Of a stretch of 44,653 nt of DNA, positions 15,754-23,431 are shown one piece after another (the first letter of the stretch is position 1; every line of letters starts with the position of its first letter). The stretch lies in contig NZ_JAGGQJ010000014.1 of NCBI RefSeq assembly GCF_018613325.1, positions 1 to 44,653 of the forward strand. Direction: 5' to 3'. Under the pieces are notes generated by a model. It worked only from the letters and a program-made list of their open reading frames with translations. It had not been told where the DNA came from and did no database searches. The translations under genes and the position numbers were made by a program. Source of the DNA: Bacillus sp. ISL-34. Its GTDB lineage: Bacteria; Bacillota; Bacilli; Bacillales; DSM-1321.

Positions 15754-16278
15754 TTACCTTTTTTTCGCCATTAGACGCTTATAGAGAGGATACCCGAACA
15801 TGTAATACCCTGAAAATGAGAGCAGGATTAAGGATAAACCGGTCATTGTAAGGATACTGTATCTATACCAATCGCCAAAGAATGATCCATCATGCAAAGT
15901 GATGAGGAAAGTCGAGTAATCCGGATTTGTGGATAACACTTTTCCCGTACTCACATCTATTTGAACACCTTGACCGTTATTAAAGCGAACCTGGTACACA
16001 TTTGCACTTGGTCTATATTCGATTCTAAATATATCTTCTACCGAGTCCGCACCTGGTAGATCCTGAGATGTAGCAATGGACACGACCTTCTCCATAGGTA
16101 TCGCTTGATCTGGACTCGCCTCTTTCCCCGTCCTTAACTCATCAGCCACTCCAAGTGGTATCATATAAACAAGTACGAGGCCTGTGACGGCGATGAACAT
16201 AAAAAAAACGGATAAAACCAATCCAGTCCATTTATGTATTTTTCGGCTTAATTGATACAACTTTACAGATTTCGACAA
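15754..16278 (-). CDS. PepSY-associated membrane protein, 174 aa
   Basis: N-terminal SRKIHKWTGLVLSVFFMFIA starts a membrane span, followed by an extracytoplasmic PepSY-like domain (residues 60-130, RIEYRPSANVYQVRFNNGQG and VDVSTGKVLS) and a last span with LTGLSLILLSFSGYY-type sequence. PepSY_TM proteins are linked to metal or iron uptake and protease control. The start is TTG, with AAGGGG about 12 bases upstream. Its stop is 20 bases before fosB, so the three genes may be one operon. Confidence 0.8.
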   Translation of the reverse strand: MSKSVKLYQLSRKIHKWTGLVLSVFFMFIAVTGLVLVYMIPLGVADELRTGKEASPDQAIPMEKVVSIATSQDLPGADSVEDIFRIEYRPSANVYQVRFNNGQGVQIDVSTGKVLSTNPDYSTFLITLHDGSFFGDWYRYSILTMTGLSLILLSFSGYYMFGYPLYKRLMAKKR

Positions 16279-16367
16279 TTTTCCATCACACCCCTTGACT
16301 ACTTTATAAAATTATAATTATTCACTTTTTCCCTTTCTTAGAAGTAGGATTAGGAAGCAATATCAAT

Positions 16368-16799
16368 TCATAATTTTTTCTTCATGACCACTCTATCTTC
16401 ATTTGCAACATAATCATTTTTTAGATAAAATGCTTCTGCAAGACCGTCATTGGCGGTTAATAAATATAGACTTTTAATCTCTCTTTTCTGAAGTTCAGCT
16501 TCTAAAGATTGAAGCATTTTTGAGCCATGCCCTTTACCTTGCAATTCATTATTCACACAAAGTTCTGCCAAATAATAAGTTAAACCTTGATAAGACACCT
16601 TACTATTTCCAGCAACAAAACCAACAGGATTGTGATCAACATGAAATAAAAAGCCAAGAAATTTAGGCGTATGCAATAAGTCGGAAAGTCTCTCTTTAGC
16701 CGCTTCATATGTCCATCTTTCATTCCATGGTTCACTATTAAAAACGTTCATGTAGAGTTCGATACATAGCTCCAAATTCTCCGATGTCAGTGGTATCAT
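16368..16799 (-). CDS. GNAT-family N-acetyltransferase, 143 aa
   Basis: The acetyl-CoA site appears as ELCVNNELQGKGHGSKMLQS (Q/RxxGxG/A), with a preceding beta strand GFVAGNS and the C-terminal LTANDGLAEAFYLKNDY. Length fits a single GNAT domain. The acceptor substrate is unknown. It is a single-gene unit with a reduced repeat on its upstream side. Confidence 0.85.
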   Translation of the reverse strand: MIPLTSENLELCIELYMNVFNSEPWNERWTYEAAKERLSDLLHTPKFLGFLFHVDHNPVGFVAGNSKVSYQGLTYYLAELCVNNELQGKGHGSKMLQSLEAELQKREIKSLYLLTANDGLAEAFYLKNDYVANEDRVVMKKKL

Positions 16800-16877
16800 T
16801 TCTGTCCATATTCATGCTTCCTTTCTATTTTCATTAAAATTTTGTATATTAATCCAAATTATATCTTATCTTTGTTG

Positions 16878-16920
16878 AACTAACCTGTTCATATAGAACC
16901 ATAAAAAAAGAGCTGCCTAA
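16878..16920 (-). repeat. Array repeat, 5' half
   Basis: AACTAACCTGTTCATATAG, then CCATAAAAAAAGAGCTGCCTAAG. The distal half is lost. Confidence 0.6.
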
Positions 16921-16939
16921 GAAGAAGAAAATCACAAAA

Positions 16940-16978
16940 AAACCAGTCAACTACAAAGAACTGTAGGAAAACTGGTTT
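16940..16978 (-). terminator. Branched terminator hairpin
   Basis: Outer stem AAACCAGT/ACTGGTTT and inner CTACA/TGTAG, with an A run on the low side (Ts on the minus strand) and CCCTTTT on the other. It may end the GNAT relic transcript. Confidence 0.6.
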
Positions 16979-17025
16979 CCCTTTTATACAAATGGAGGTT
17001 CGGAATGGAATGCCCCGAACCATGA

Positions 17026-17154
17026 TTATAAAAAGAAGACTTGTGATTGAGATAGAATTCCTATCAGGAAACCGACTATTTTTCCTTCCTTTTCGGCTAT
17101 GAAACTTGGCTTTGTAAAATGATCAAAGAATAATTTCGGCAGCATATCAGACAT
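17026..17154 (-). pseudogene. GNAT acetyltransferase fragment, 42 aa
   Basis: The ORF MSDMLPKLFFDHFTKPSFIA then EKEGKIVGFLIGILSQSQ is the middle beta-hairpin part of a GNAT domain. It stops before the acetyl-CoA loop and lacks the first strands. It is clearly a truncated relic, unrelated in sequence to the intact GNAT gene at 16368. Confidence 0.6.
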
Positions 17155-17179
17155 TTGCCTTTAAGTAAGCCGCTTTACG

Positions 17180-17211
17180 ATACACTCAACATAATTGTAT
17201 GTTGAGTGTAT
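17180..17211. other. Perfect 14-bp inverted repeat
   Basis: Arms ATACACTCAACATA (17180-17193) and TATGTTGAGTGTAT (17198-17211) around ATTG, followed on the plus side by TTATTTTAC. It could be a terminator or an operator. It lies about 80 bases past the stop of the HxlR gene. Confidence 0.55.
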
Positions 17212-17291
17212 TTATTTTACAAAGATAGTATGAGAATACTATATTCATTTCACATAAAGCACCTGCCCGTCGGCGGAGCCCCCCATTGAGG

Positions 17292-17660
17292 CTACATATT
17301 TTCCGAGATCTTTCGTTTCATTAATACCTCATTTCCGTACATATCTCCCCAATCCCGCATTAGGTAAATAATAGGTTTTAATGTTTCCCCAAAAGCAGTA
17401 AGGGAATATTCAACTTTTGGAGGAATCTCTCGATATATTTCACGATGTACAATACCATCCTGTTCCAATTCCCGAAGCTGCAACGTTATCATACGTTTTG
17501 TGGTATAGGGCATAAGTCTCCCTAACTCGTTAAAACGTTTAGGGCCGGAAATTAAGTTATATAATATGATCCCTTTCCATTTGCCTCCTATCACATCTAC
17601 TGTAACTGCAACAGGACAAGCAGTGGTATCAGGGCACTTTTCCGTTTTAAAGTCCTTCAT
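17292..17660 (-). CDS. HxlR-family regulator, 122 aa
   Basis: The winged helix spans residues 15-105: CPVAVTVDVIGGKWKGIILY, FNELGRLMPYTTKRMITLQL, RELEQDGIVHREIYREIPPK, VEYSLTAFGETL. The conserved CPVA Cys is the redox/electrophile-sensing position of HypR/YodB-type members. It is divergent from the quinone oxidoreductase gene, so it likely controls that gene in response to quinones or electrophiles (inference). Confidence 0.9.
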   Translation of the reverse strand: MKDFKTEKCPDTTACPVAVTVDVIGGKWKGIILYNLISGPKRFNELGRLMPYTTKRMITLQLRELEQDGIVHREIYREIPPKVEYSLTAFGETLKPIIYLMRDWGDMYGNEVLMKRKISENM

Positions 17661-17947
17661 ATTGACACCCCGATCTTTTAAGTATCAAATTGTATACTAT
17701 ATTACAAATTTTATCCTATTCAACAAAAATGTACGTACTTTTAATTTTATATTATATAAAGTATCATTGATTTTGCAAGAAAAGACTAAACATTCGTTCT
17801 TTTCATACTATTCACCATTAAAGATGTTACTAATAAAATTCGGATCATAGTGGTAACGTCAAGAAATTAAGCTTCCATATAATTCATCCTTAACACGAAT
17901 AGGTTACGCTAAATTTTACCATAAATTAAATAATAGGAGTGACTTAA

Positions 17948-18943
17948 GTGAAAGCACAAATTATTCAATCCTTTGGTGAACCATCCGTATTTCAATTTAA
18001 AGAGATTTCAAAACCTGAACTAATACCTGGACATGTACTGATTCAAGTCAAGGCTACAAGTGTAAATCCAATTGATACGAAAGTCCGTGCTGGTGCAGTT
18101 CCAGCCGTTGCCCCCGAGTTTCCTGCAGTATTACATGGGGATGTCGCAGGTTTGGTATCTGCAGTGGGTGAAGGAGTAACTCAGTTTAAAGTTGGTGATG
18201 AAGTGTTTGGATGCGCCGGTGGTTTTAAAGGGACTGGCGGTGCACTTGCAGAGTTTATGCTGGCAGATGTTGATTTACTGGCCCACAAGCCAAATAATTT
18301 GACGATGGAGGAAGCCGCCGCTTTACCTTTAGTTTCCATTACTGCTTGGGAAGCATTATTTAATCGGGCAAATCTTGTTCCTGGACAAGATATACTGATA
18401 CATGCAGCCGCCGGCGGTGTAGGACACATTGCCATCCAACTGGCCAAATGGGGAGGCGCGACAGTCTATACAACCGCCTCTTCGCCAGAAAAGCTGGAGA
18501 TTGGCACGCGACTTGGCGCAGATGTAACTATTAATTATCGAGAAGAAAGCGTTCACGACTATGTACAAAAATATACAGACGGAAAAGGATTTGACGTTGT
18601 GTTTGACACGGTAGGAGGAGAAAACCTTGATCGCTCTTTTGAGGCGGCCGCGGTACATGGGACGATAGCAGCCATTGCTGCCCGTTCGACTCATGACCTC
18701 TCCCCCGTGCATTCAAAGGGGCTTTCCCTACATGTCACCTTTATGTTGTTGAAGATATTAAACAAGGACATGCATAAGCATTATGGAGAAATTTTGAAGA
18801 AGGTTGCCAGGATAGTTGAGGAAGGAAAGCTGCGTCCGCTAGTGGATCCAAACAAGTTTACGTTTGATGAAGTCTCAAAAGCCCATGAGTACATGGAGTC
18901 AGGCAAGGCGATAGGGAAAATTGTTTTGAAAAATAATTGGTAA
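17948..18943 (+). CDS. NADPH:quinone reductase-like MDR protein, 331 aa
   Basis: The zeta-crystallin type MDR fold shows the N-terminal GroES-like domain (PGHVLIQVKATSVNPIDTKV), the nucleotide motif AAAGGVGHIAIQLAKWGGA, and the late SGKAIGKIVLK. Zinc ligands of alcohol dehydrogenases are absent. Likely reaction: NADPH-dependent reduction of quinones or enones. The start is GTG with AGGAG eight bases upstream. The neighbour HxlR gene supports an electrophile-defence role. Confidence 0.88.
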   Translation: MKAQIIQSFGEPSVFQFKEISKPELIPGHVLIQVKATSVNPIDTKVRAGAVPAVAPEFPAVLHGDVAGLVSAVGEGVTQFKVGDEVFGCAGGFKGTGGALAEFMLADVDLLAHKPNNLTMEEAAALPLVSITAWEALFNRANLVPGQDILIHAAAGGVGHIAIQLAKWGGATVYTTASSPEKLEIGTRLGADVTINYREESVHDYVQKYTDGKGFDVVFDTVGGENLDRSFEAAAVHGTIAAIAARSTHDLSPVHSKGLSLHVTFMLLKILNKDMHKHYGEILKKVARIVEEGKLRPLVDPNKFTFDEVSKAHEYMESGKAIGKIVLKNNW

Positions 18944-18994
18944 TATTATATAAACTTTTGAAATGCCTCAACAACTCAAAAATAGACGATACAG

Positions 18995-19022
18995 CGACCT
19001 TCACGCATAAAGCGGAAGGTCG
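18995..19022 (+). terminator. Hairpin after the MDR gene
   Basis: An 8-bp stem CGACCTTC/GAAGGTCG with 12-nt loop. The T run is poor (TTAATG), so it may be a weak terminator. Confidence 0.4.
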
Positions 19023-19187
19023 TTAATGCAATCATCGATTGCCCTCTAAACGGCAAACCCGTCGACCTCTCAAAGCTTTGCCTTGGGTCCATTAGTGTTT
19101 GGTATACTCTACATTTAACAAAAGCGATTGAATGCATTCGCACAAACCTTGCTTATTCAGCTCCAGTGAAAGACAAAAGACCTTAGT
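19023..19187 (+). other. Possible coding relic
   Basis: An open frame without start runs to a TAG at 19185 and includes LTKAIECIRTNLAYSAPVKD. It has protein-like composition but I do not recognise it. It may also be chance. Confidence 0.2.
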
Positions 19188-19214
19188 GGAAATTAATTTC
19201 GGATGATCCATACA

Positions 19215-19284
19215 TCCGATAGTTGCATAAAGAAAAAGCTGCCTTAAAGACAGCTCCGATCTTCAGCTAACGCACCTGTTAGTT
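19215..19284 (-). repeat. Array repeat copy
   Basis: CCGATAGTTGCATAAAG, terminator AGCTGCC/GACAGCT, and 3' hairpin AGCTAAC-GCACCT-GTTAGTT. The first arm is lost (ATCCATACATCC). It lies 65 bases past the next minus gene. Confidence 0.8.
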
Positions 19285-19349
19285 TAAGTACAATACTTCA
19301 CAAATTTATTGAAATTAGTTCAATAATGAATAGAATAATACAGCATAAA

Positions 19350-19601
19350 TTAGATAATGGCTAATAAACAAAATAGACAAATCAATACAAAATATTTGAT
19401 AGGGAATTTGTTTTTTTTCTTCTTAAAGGCACCTTTTTTTATATCAATACTAATAACAAAAAGTAAAGATATTATGAGAAAAAAAGAAACTATTTCTTTC
19501 ATAGAAAACAGTCTACTTGCTATTCCTATGAGAAGCACCATCCCTACTAAACACCCCAAAAACATTGTAATATATTCTGGTTTAAACATTATTTTCTTCA
19601 T
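19350..19601 (-). CDS. Small membrane protein, 83 aa
   Basis: Three hydrophobic segments (about residues 10-30, 35-52 and 67-83) are joined by a very basic loop (KKGAFKKKKNKFPIKY). A good site GAAGAAAGGG precedes ATG. No homologue recognised. Confidence 0.55.
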   Translation of the reverse strand: MKKIMFKPEYITMFLGCLVGMVLLIGIASRLFSMKEIVSFFLIISLLFVISIDIKKGAFKKKKNKFPIKYFVLICLFCLLAII

Positions 19602-19704
19602 AAGTAATCCCTTTCTTCCTAACGATATCTATCCTAGCTTTAAACTTCAAAAATAGTTCTTTGACCTATTACTTTATGTTACCATAAAAACCCAAACTAT
19701 TTTC

Positions 19705-19828
19705 AACTAACCTGCCCCGTTAGTTCCATAATAAAAAGCTGCCTTAAAGACAGCTCCGATCTTCAGCTAACGCACCCGTTAGTTCATTAAGAAAAGCGAA
19801 CCTTATTCAAGAATCGCGCCCGTTTGTT
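19705..19828 (-). repeat. Array repeat, two modules, near-consensus
   Basis: The best 5' hairpin: AACTAAC (19705-19711), CTGCCCC, GTTAGTT (19719-19725), perfectly paired. Terminator AGCTGCC/GACAGCT and 3' hairpin AGCTAAC-GCACCC-GTTAGTT follow. A second module with a GAATCGC-type stem ends at GCCCGTTTGTT. Confidence 0.9.
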
Positions 19829-19866
19829 TAAGAAGAATGAAGGTAATGGTGCAAGCGTTCGGAAAC

Positions 19867-20562
19867 TCATGAATTAAGAAAAGTTTCTACGGTAGCTAAG
19901 AATGATGGTAAATTAGCATCATGAACAAAGTGCCCAGCATCCTCTACCGTCACCAATTTGCAATTCGGAATAAGCTCAGAAACCTCCTGCAATTTGTTTT
20001 GGGGAATATGACTGGTCCCCCCCCCACCTATAATAAGAGTCGGCATATTAATGTCGGTAAGACGTGTCCACCATTCTGGATTGGGTTTATTAAGTTGCCC
20101 TAGAATCGAAGGCACAACCTGCCAATCAAATGGGAGGGGATCAGATGGTTTGGAAGGAATTTCAAACGGCCTATCCGGAACGGGAGGAGGAGGAGTGTCT
20201 TCAACAATCAACCGTTCTATCCTTGACGGAAATGTTTCTGAGAAAATATAGGATACTGTCCCCCCCATGGAATGACCTATAAGCGTAAACCGTTCCAAAT
20301 TCATTGCATTCGCAAAATGAAGCAAGTCATCGCACATCAGTTCAAAAGTGTATGTACTAGTTCTCGCACTCCCACCGTGACCCCGTTGATCTAAAGCTAA
20401 AACTCGGTATTTTTCTCCTAATACAGCAGCCACTCGATCCCATGATTCAGCACTTTTTCCCAGTGCGTGAAGTGCAACAACCGGTGGTGCAGAAGGTTCC
20501 CCACTCTCGCGATATTGAAAAGTAAGTCCATTTAATTCAATTTGATTCACCCGTATTTCCAT
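19867..20562 (-). CDS. Alpha/beta hydrolase, 231 aa
   Basis: The fold is clear: VVALHALGKSAESWD (oxyanion region), LDQRGHGGSA, the nucleophile elbow LIGHSMGGTVS with Ser, TLIIGGGGTSHIP and the catalytic His in DAGHFVHD. The substrate is unknown. I chose ATG 20562 with AGGAG ten bases upstream over the TTG six bases earlier. Flanked by repeat copies. Confidence 0.85.
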   Translation of the reverse strand: MEIRVNQIELNGLTFQYRESGEPSAPPVVALHALGKSAESWDRVAAVLGEKYRVLALDQRGHGGSARTSTYTFELMCDDLLHFANAMNLERFTLIGHSMGGTVSYIFSETFPSRIERLIVEDTPPPPVPDRPFEIPSKPSDPLPFDWQVVPSILGQLNKPNPEWWTRLTDINMPTLIIGGGGTSHIPQNKLQEVSELIPNCKLVTVEDAGHFVHDANLPSFLATVETFLNS

Positions 20563-20698
20563 CTCCAATCATCTCCTAGGGTGGGTTTCGTCATTTGAAA
20601 CCCGATTTATTTAACATATCTATATATTTCAGCGAATGTGTGAATATTTCCTTCCTAAACTCTTCTTCTCTTTAGTCATAATATTCCTTGCTGATTTT

Positions 20699-20796
20699 CA
20701 ACAATATGGCCCAATTGTTGAACAACTCCCTATGCACTCTTGAACTATCCTGCCCCTTTAGTTCCATAAAAAAGGCTGTCTAAACAACAGCCTGAC
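20699..20796 (-). repeat. Variant hairpin plus array repeat copy
   Basis: CAACAAT (20699-20705)/ATTGTTG (20714-20720) around ATGGCCCA is a hairpin of the same design with different arms. The repeat proper begins AACTATC-CTGCCCC-TTTAGTT (20743) with terminator GGCTGTC...AACAGCC. Confidence 0.7.
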
Positions 20797-20829
20797 TATT
20801 ACATCCTAAGTTAGTCTTCTTGTATATAT

Positions 20830-21117
20830 TTATGGTCCAAAAAAAATCATAAATAGCATTAGAAATATGTTTAATACTAACAATATTTTACCAAAGAGAT
20901 TTTTTATAGCTAAAACAGAAAATACAATAGAAATTAAGAATGAAAAAATCGCTAGCTTTGGTGGAAAATACACAACGTCTAAAATGCCTGACATAGAAAA
21001 ATACAAAAGAAAAATGCTAATAAATATAAATATCATTGAAAAAATTAATGCTATCGTGATAAAAATAAAAGTCCTGAGTTTTTTCAGATGTTGTTTCTCA
21101 TAACTATAATCAACCAT
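20830..21117 (-). CDS. Small membrane protein, 95 aa
   Basis: MVDYSYEKQHLKKLRTFIFI starts a first span (residues 16-39), with two more at 47-66 and 70-93. ATG 21117 has GGGAGGG upstream and lies 24 bases after the stop of the OCD-family gene, so the two may be co-transcribed. Family not recognised. Confidence 0.6.
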   Translation of the reverse strand: MVDYSYEKQHLKKLRTFIFITIALIFSMIFIFISIFLLYFSMSGILDVVYFPPKLAIFSFLISIVFSVLAIKNLFGKILLVLNIFLMLFMIFFGP

Positions 21118-21140
21118 TTTGCCCTCCCGATTGTGACCTT

Positions 21141-22085
21141 TCATATCCTCGCATACTTTTCAGCCAATTTCATAATCTCATGCGCAACAACCACTTCAGT
21201 GCCAGAAAGTCCCATGGAACAAAACAATGTAACATCATTGAGTGAAGTTCTGCCCGGTGTTTTTCCAGTTATGATGTCCGAAAGCTGTACAATATTCTGT
21301 TCATAAGGAATATTGGCTAAGAAGTGAGGTGTTGAATAAGCACATAACTGTTCAAGGGAATCTGTAGTAATTACGGAGCTTTTATCAGCTACTTCTATGG
21401 GTAGCTCATGCCCATTCATCGATTTTGGTCCAACAGTATTGATATGTACACCCGGTTTTAACCAATCCGCATTAATCACTGGTGAACGACTATTTGTAGC
21501 ACAGATGATGATATCTGCCTTCTCAACACACTTTTTGGGTGAATCCATAGGAATTACATCCATATCAAGTTTTTCAGACATTTCTTCGGCAAAATTCTTT
21601 CGATTTATATCATTACGACTGTAAACCAGAACCCGTTTGATATCACGAATAGCTATAGCTGCTTCTAACTGAGTACGAGCTTGTATACCTGTTCCAATTA
21701 TCGCTAGCTGTTCAGCATCTGGACGAGACATGACTTTAATGGCAGCTCCCCCAATTGCGCCCGTGCGAAGGGCACCAAGTAAATTGCCAATAATAATGCC
21801 TTTGAATACACCTGTCACGGAATCAAACACAGATACCAATTGTTCGTGACCCGAATGATCGTTTGAAAAGGTATCGTAAACTCGAAAGCCTATAACTTTT
21901 TCAGTCTCCGTTGCGGCGCCAGCAGTGAAAACTAAGTTTCCATTCTCCGTCTCCAATTGAAATCGAGGCGGTGAAACAAGGGTTGCGTTTGCTTGTTCAC
22001 GAAAAACGCGCTCAATTGCCTCAATGACGGGTTTCATTCTAGTCAATCTCAAAACGTCAGAATCTGTTAGAACTTGATATGACAT
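21141..22085 (-). CDS. Ornithine cyclodeaminase/mu-crystallin family protein, 314 aa
   Basis: The Rossmann motif IIGTGIQARTQLEAA and the family signature GNLLGALRTGAIGGAAIKVM are intact, with the N-terminal SPPRFQLET. Members are NAD(P)H imine reductases, alanine dehydrogenases or cyclodeaminases; the sequence does not settle which. It precedes a small membrane gene. A CAACAAT hairpin and a repeat copy lie upstream. Confidence 0.85.
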   Translation of the reverse strand: MSYQVLTDSDVLRLTRMKPVIEAIERVFREQANATLVSPPRFQLETENGNLVFTAGAATETEKVIGFRVYDTFSNDHSGHEQLVSVFDSVTGVFKGIIIGNLLGALRTGAIGGAAIKVMSRPDAEQLAIIGTGIQARTQLEAAIAIRDIKRVLVYSRNDINRKNFAEEMSEKLDMDVIPMDSPKKCVEKADIIICATNSRSPVINADWLKPGVHINTVGPKSMNGHELPIEVADKSSVITTDSLEQLCAYSTPHFLANIPYEQNIVQLSDIITGKTPGRTSLNDVTLFCSMGLSGTEVVVAHEIMKLAEKYARI

Positions 22086-22205
22086 GTCTTATATGCCCAC
22101 CTTTCATAGAAACCTAGTCTAAAACCCTATAACCTTGAATTTATTTACTTTTTTAACTATTCCTACCTTATTTTTAGTTTAACATAAAACAATCATTTCT
22201 TTACT

Positions 22206-22370
22206 CAACAATCTGTCCCAATTGTTGAACAAAGATTAAACAGACCTCTTCAACTAACCTGCTCCGTTTTTTGCATAAGAAAAGGAGCTGCTGATCAGCT
22301 CCTGGTAATGAAGTAAAGCACCCGTTAGTTCACTAAAGAAAAGGATTGCCACAGCAACCCCCTTTTTAAA
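22206..22370 (-). repeat. Variant hairpin plus two-module array repeat
   Basis: CAACAAT-CTGTCCCA-ATTGTTG (22206-22227) keeps the CTGYCCC loop with changed arms. The repeat at 22252 has cassette GGAGCTG/CAGCTCC and ends TGAAGTAAAGCACCCGTTAG. A second module GGATTGCCACAGCAACCCCC follows. Confidence 0.8.
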
Positions 22371-22401
22371 TTCAAAAATCTTTTACTGAAGCAGAACGGA
22401 A

Positions 22402-22869
22402 TTAGTTGTGAGCAGCATTTCGTCTATACCAATCCTCTAATGACATCTCTCCAAAGGATTCCTCAAAGTCCAATCTTAAAGGAGCAATCAATTCAAGAGA
22501 ATTTCCGTCTGGGTCATTAAAATAAATAGCTGCGTGAGCTTGTGGATTGTTATCAAGAACTAAAGGTTGTTGTTCTTCAGTTAAGTCAAAGGCCGTACGA
22601 ATTTTAATTCCTTTACTATTTAACCAATCTTTTGCTGATGTCATATCCTCTATATCTATTTGTAAGGCTACATGTCGTATTGAAGGATGGTATGGAATTT
22701 CTACCTGGTTTGTTTCCCATAGACCAAGCCAACTTTTACCTTTCTCAATCCAGAAGAAAGCTAATTTATCATTTTGATATGCAATTTCTAGATCTAACTT
22801 TTTATAAAATTTTATTGAGTTTTCAAGATTACTTACAGGTAAATGTGCCTCATAAAGACCTTTTATCAT
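22402..22869 (-). CDS. VOC-family (glyoxalase/dioxygenase fold) protein, 155 aa
   Basis: Two beta-alpha-beta-beta-beta halves: IKGLYEAHLPVSNLENSIKF with His, SIRHVALQID with His, and NDPDGNSLELIAPL with Glu are the expected metal ligands. ATG 22869 has GAGGTGG upstream. Substrate unknown. The IS110-type element begins about 130 bases upstream. Confidence 0.85.
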   Translation of the reverse strand: MIKGLYEAHLPVSNLENSIKFYKKLDLEIAYQNDKLAFFWIEKGKSWLGLWETNQVEIPYHPSIRHVALQIDIEDMTSAKDWLNSKGIKIRTAFDLTEEQQPLVLDNNPQAHAAIYFNDPDGNSLELIAPLRLDFEESFGEMSLEDWYRRNAAHN

Positions 22870-23035
22870 TTCTCGTCCCACCTCGTTATGATATCTATAA
22901 ATTCCTTATATTTACTGTATCATACTAATATTTGGAATCTCTAGATATTAGTATGAATCAAGCCACATTATAATCATAGTTCTTGAGTTATTTGTTGAAC
23001 TCCCTCAGTTTAATCCGATTTTCTCACAAATACTC

Positions 23036-23349
23036 GCTTATTCGCAGGATTTCATCACCCTTGAATTTTAGTTCATGGTTAAACGGAGTGATTTCAGGAC
23101 ATGGATGTTTCGTGAAGGCACAGGGAAATAAAGGAGTTGTACAACACTCCACATTTTACCATATAATGTACATTCTCCACGCCGCCCCTGGAGGCTTTCC
23201 CTCCCATGTCTCAACGGGTCAATTGCCCTATCATTCCTTCGTCATGCCTATCCAAGGGGTGGAGGCCAGTTATGCTAACCTGATGGGTCGGTGCCCTTTT
23301 GTTCAAGAAATCTGGTACTCCGTACATATTTGAAATCCTACGAATAAGC
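23036..23349. repeat. 19-bp inverted repeats around the IS noncoding RNA region
   Basis: GCTTATTCGCAGGATTTCA (23036-23054) and TGAAATCCTACGAATAAGC (23331-23349) are complementary with one mismatch. They enclose the putative bridge RNA and could form its closing stem or be recognised DNA sites. Confidence 0.75.
23170..23335 (-). ncRNA. Putative bridge RNA of the IS110-type element
   Basis: On the minus strand two similar loops occur. Loop 1: TTGAAC (23301-23306), a GGG-CACCGA-CCC hairpin, then CAGGTTAG (23275-23282). These equal the target left half TTGAAC and the complement of CTAACCTG. Loop 2: AGGAATG (23232-23238), GGG-CAATTGA-CCC, then GGGAG (23201-23205). These match the element's own ends CAGGAATG-CT and the complement of CTCCC. 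This is the guide order of target and donor loops in IS110 bridge RNAs. RNA ends are estimates. Confidence 0.7.
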
Positions 23350-23390
23350 CAAAATTAGTAAAAAGAAAACTATGAACATTAGTTTTTAAA

Positions 23391-23407
23391 GGTTCCCTTC
23401 GAGAACC
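23391..23407 (-). terminator. Short hairpin after the transposase
   Basis: Stem GGTTC/GAACC with a 7-nt loop; the minus strand continues TTTAAAAAC. It lies 24 bases past the transposase stop. Weak. Confidence 0.4.
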
Positions 23408-23431
23408 CTATTAAGAAATACCCCTTTAAAA

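Noticed and set aside
22983..23333. 116-aa plus-strand open frame (MSYLLNSLSLIRFSHKYSLI...)
   Set aside because: It lies across the IS left junction and the structured noncoding RNA region. It has no ribosome site, and its composition reflects GC-rich stems.
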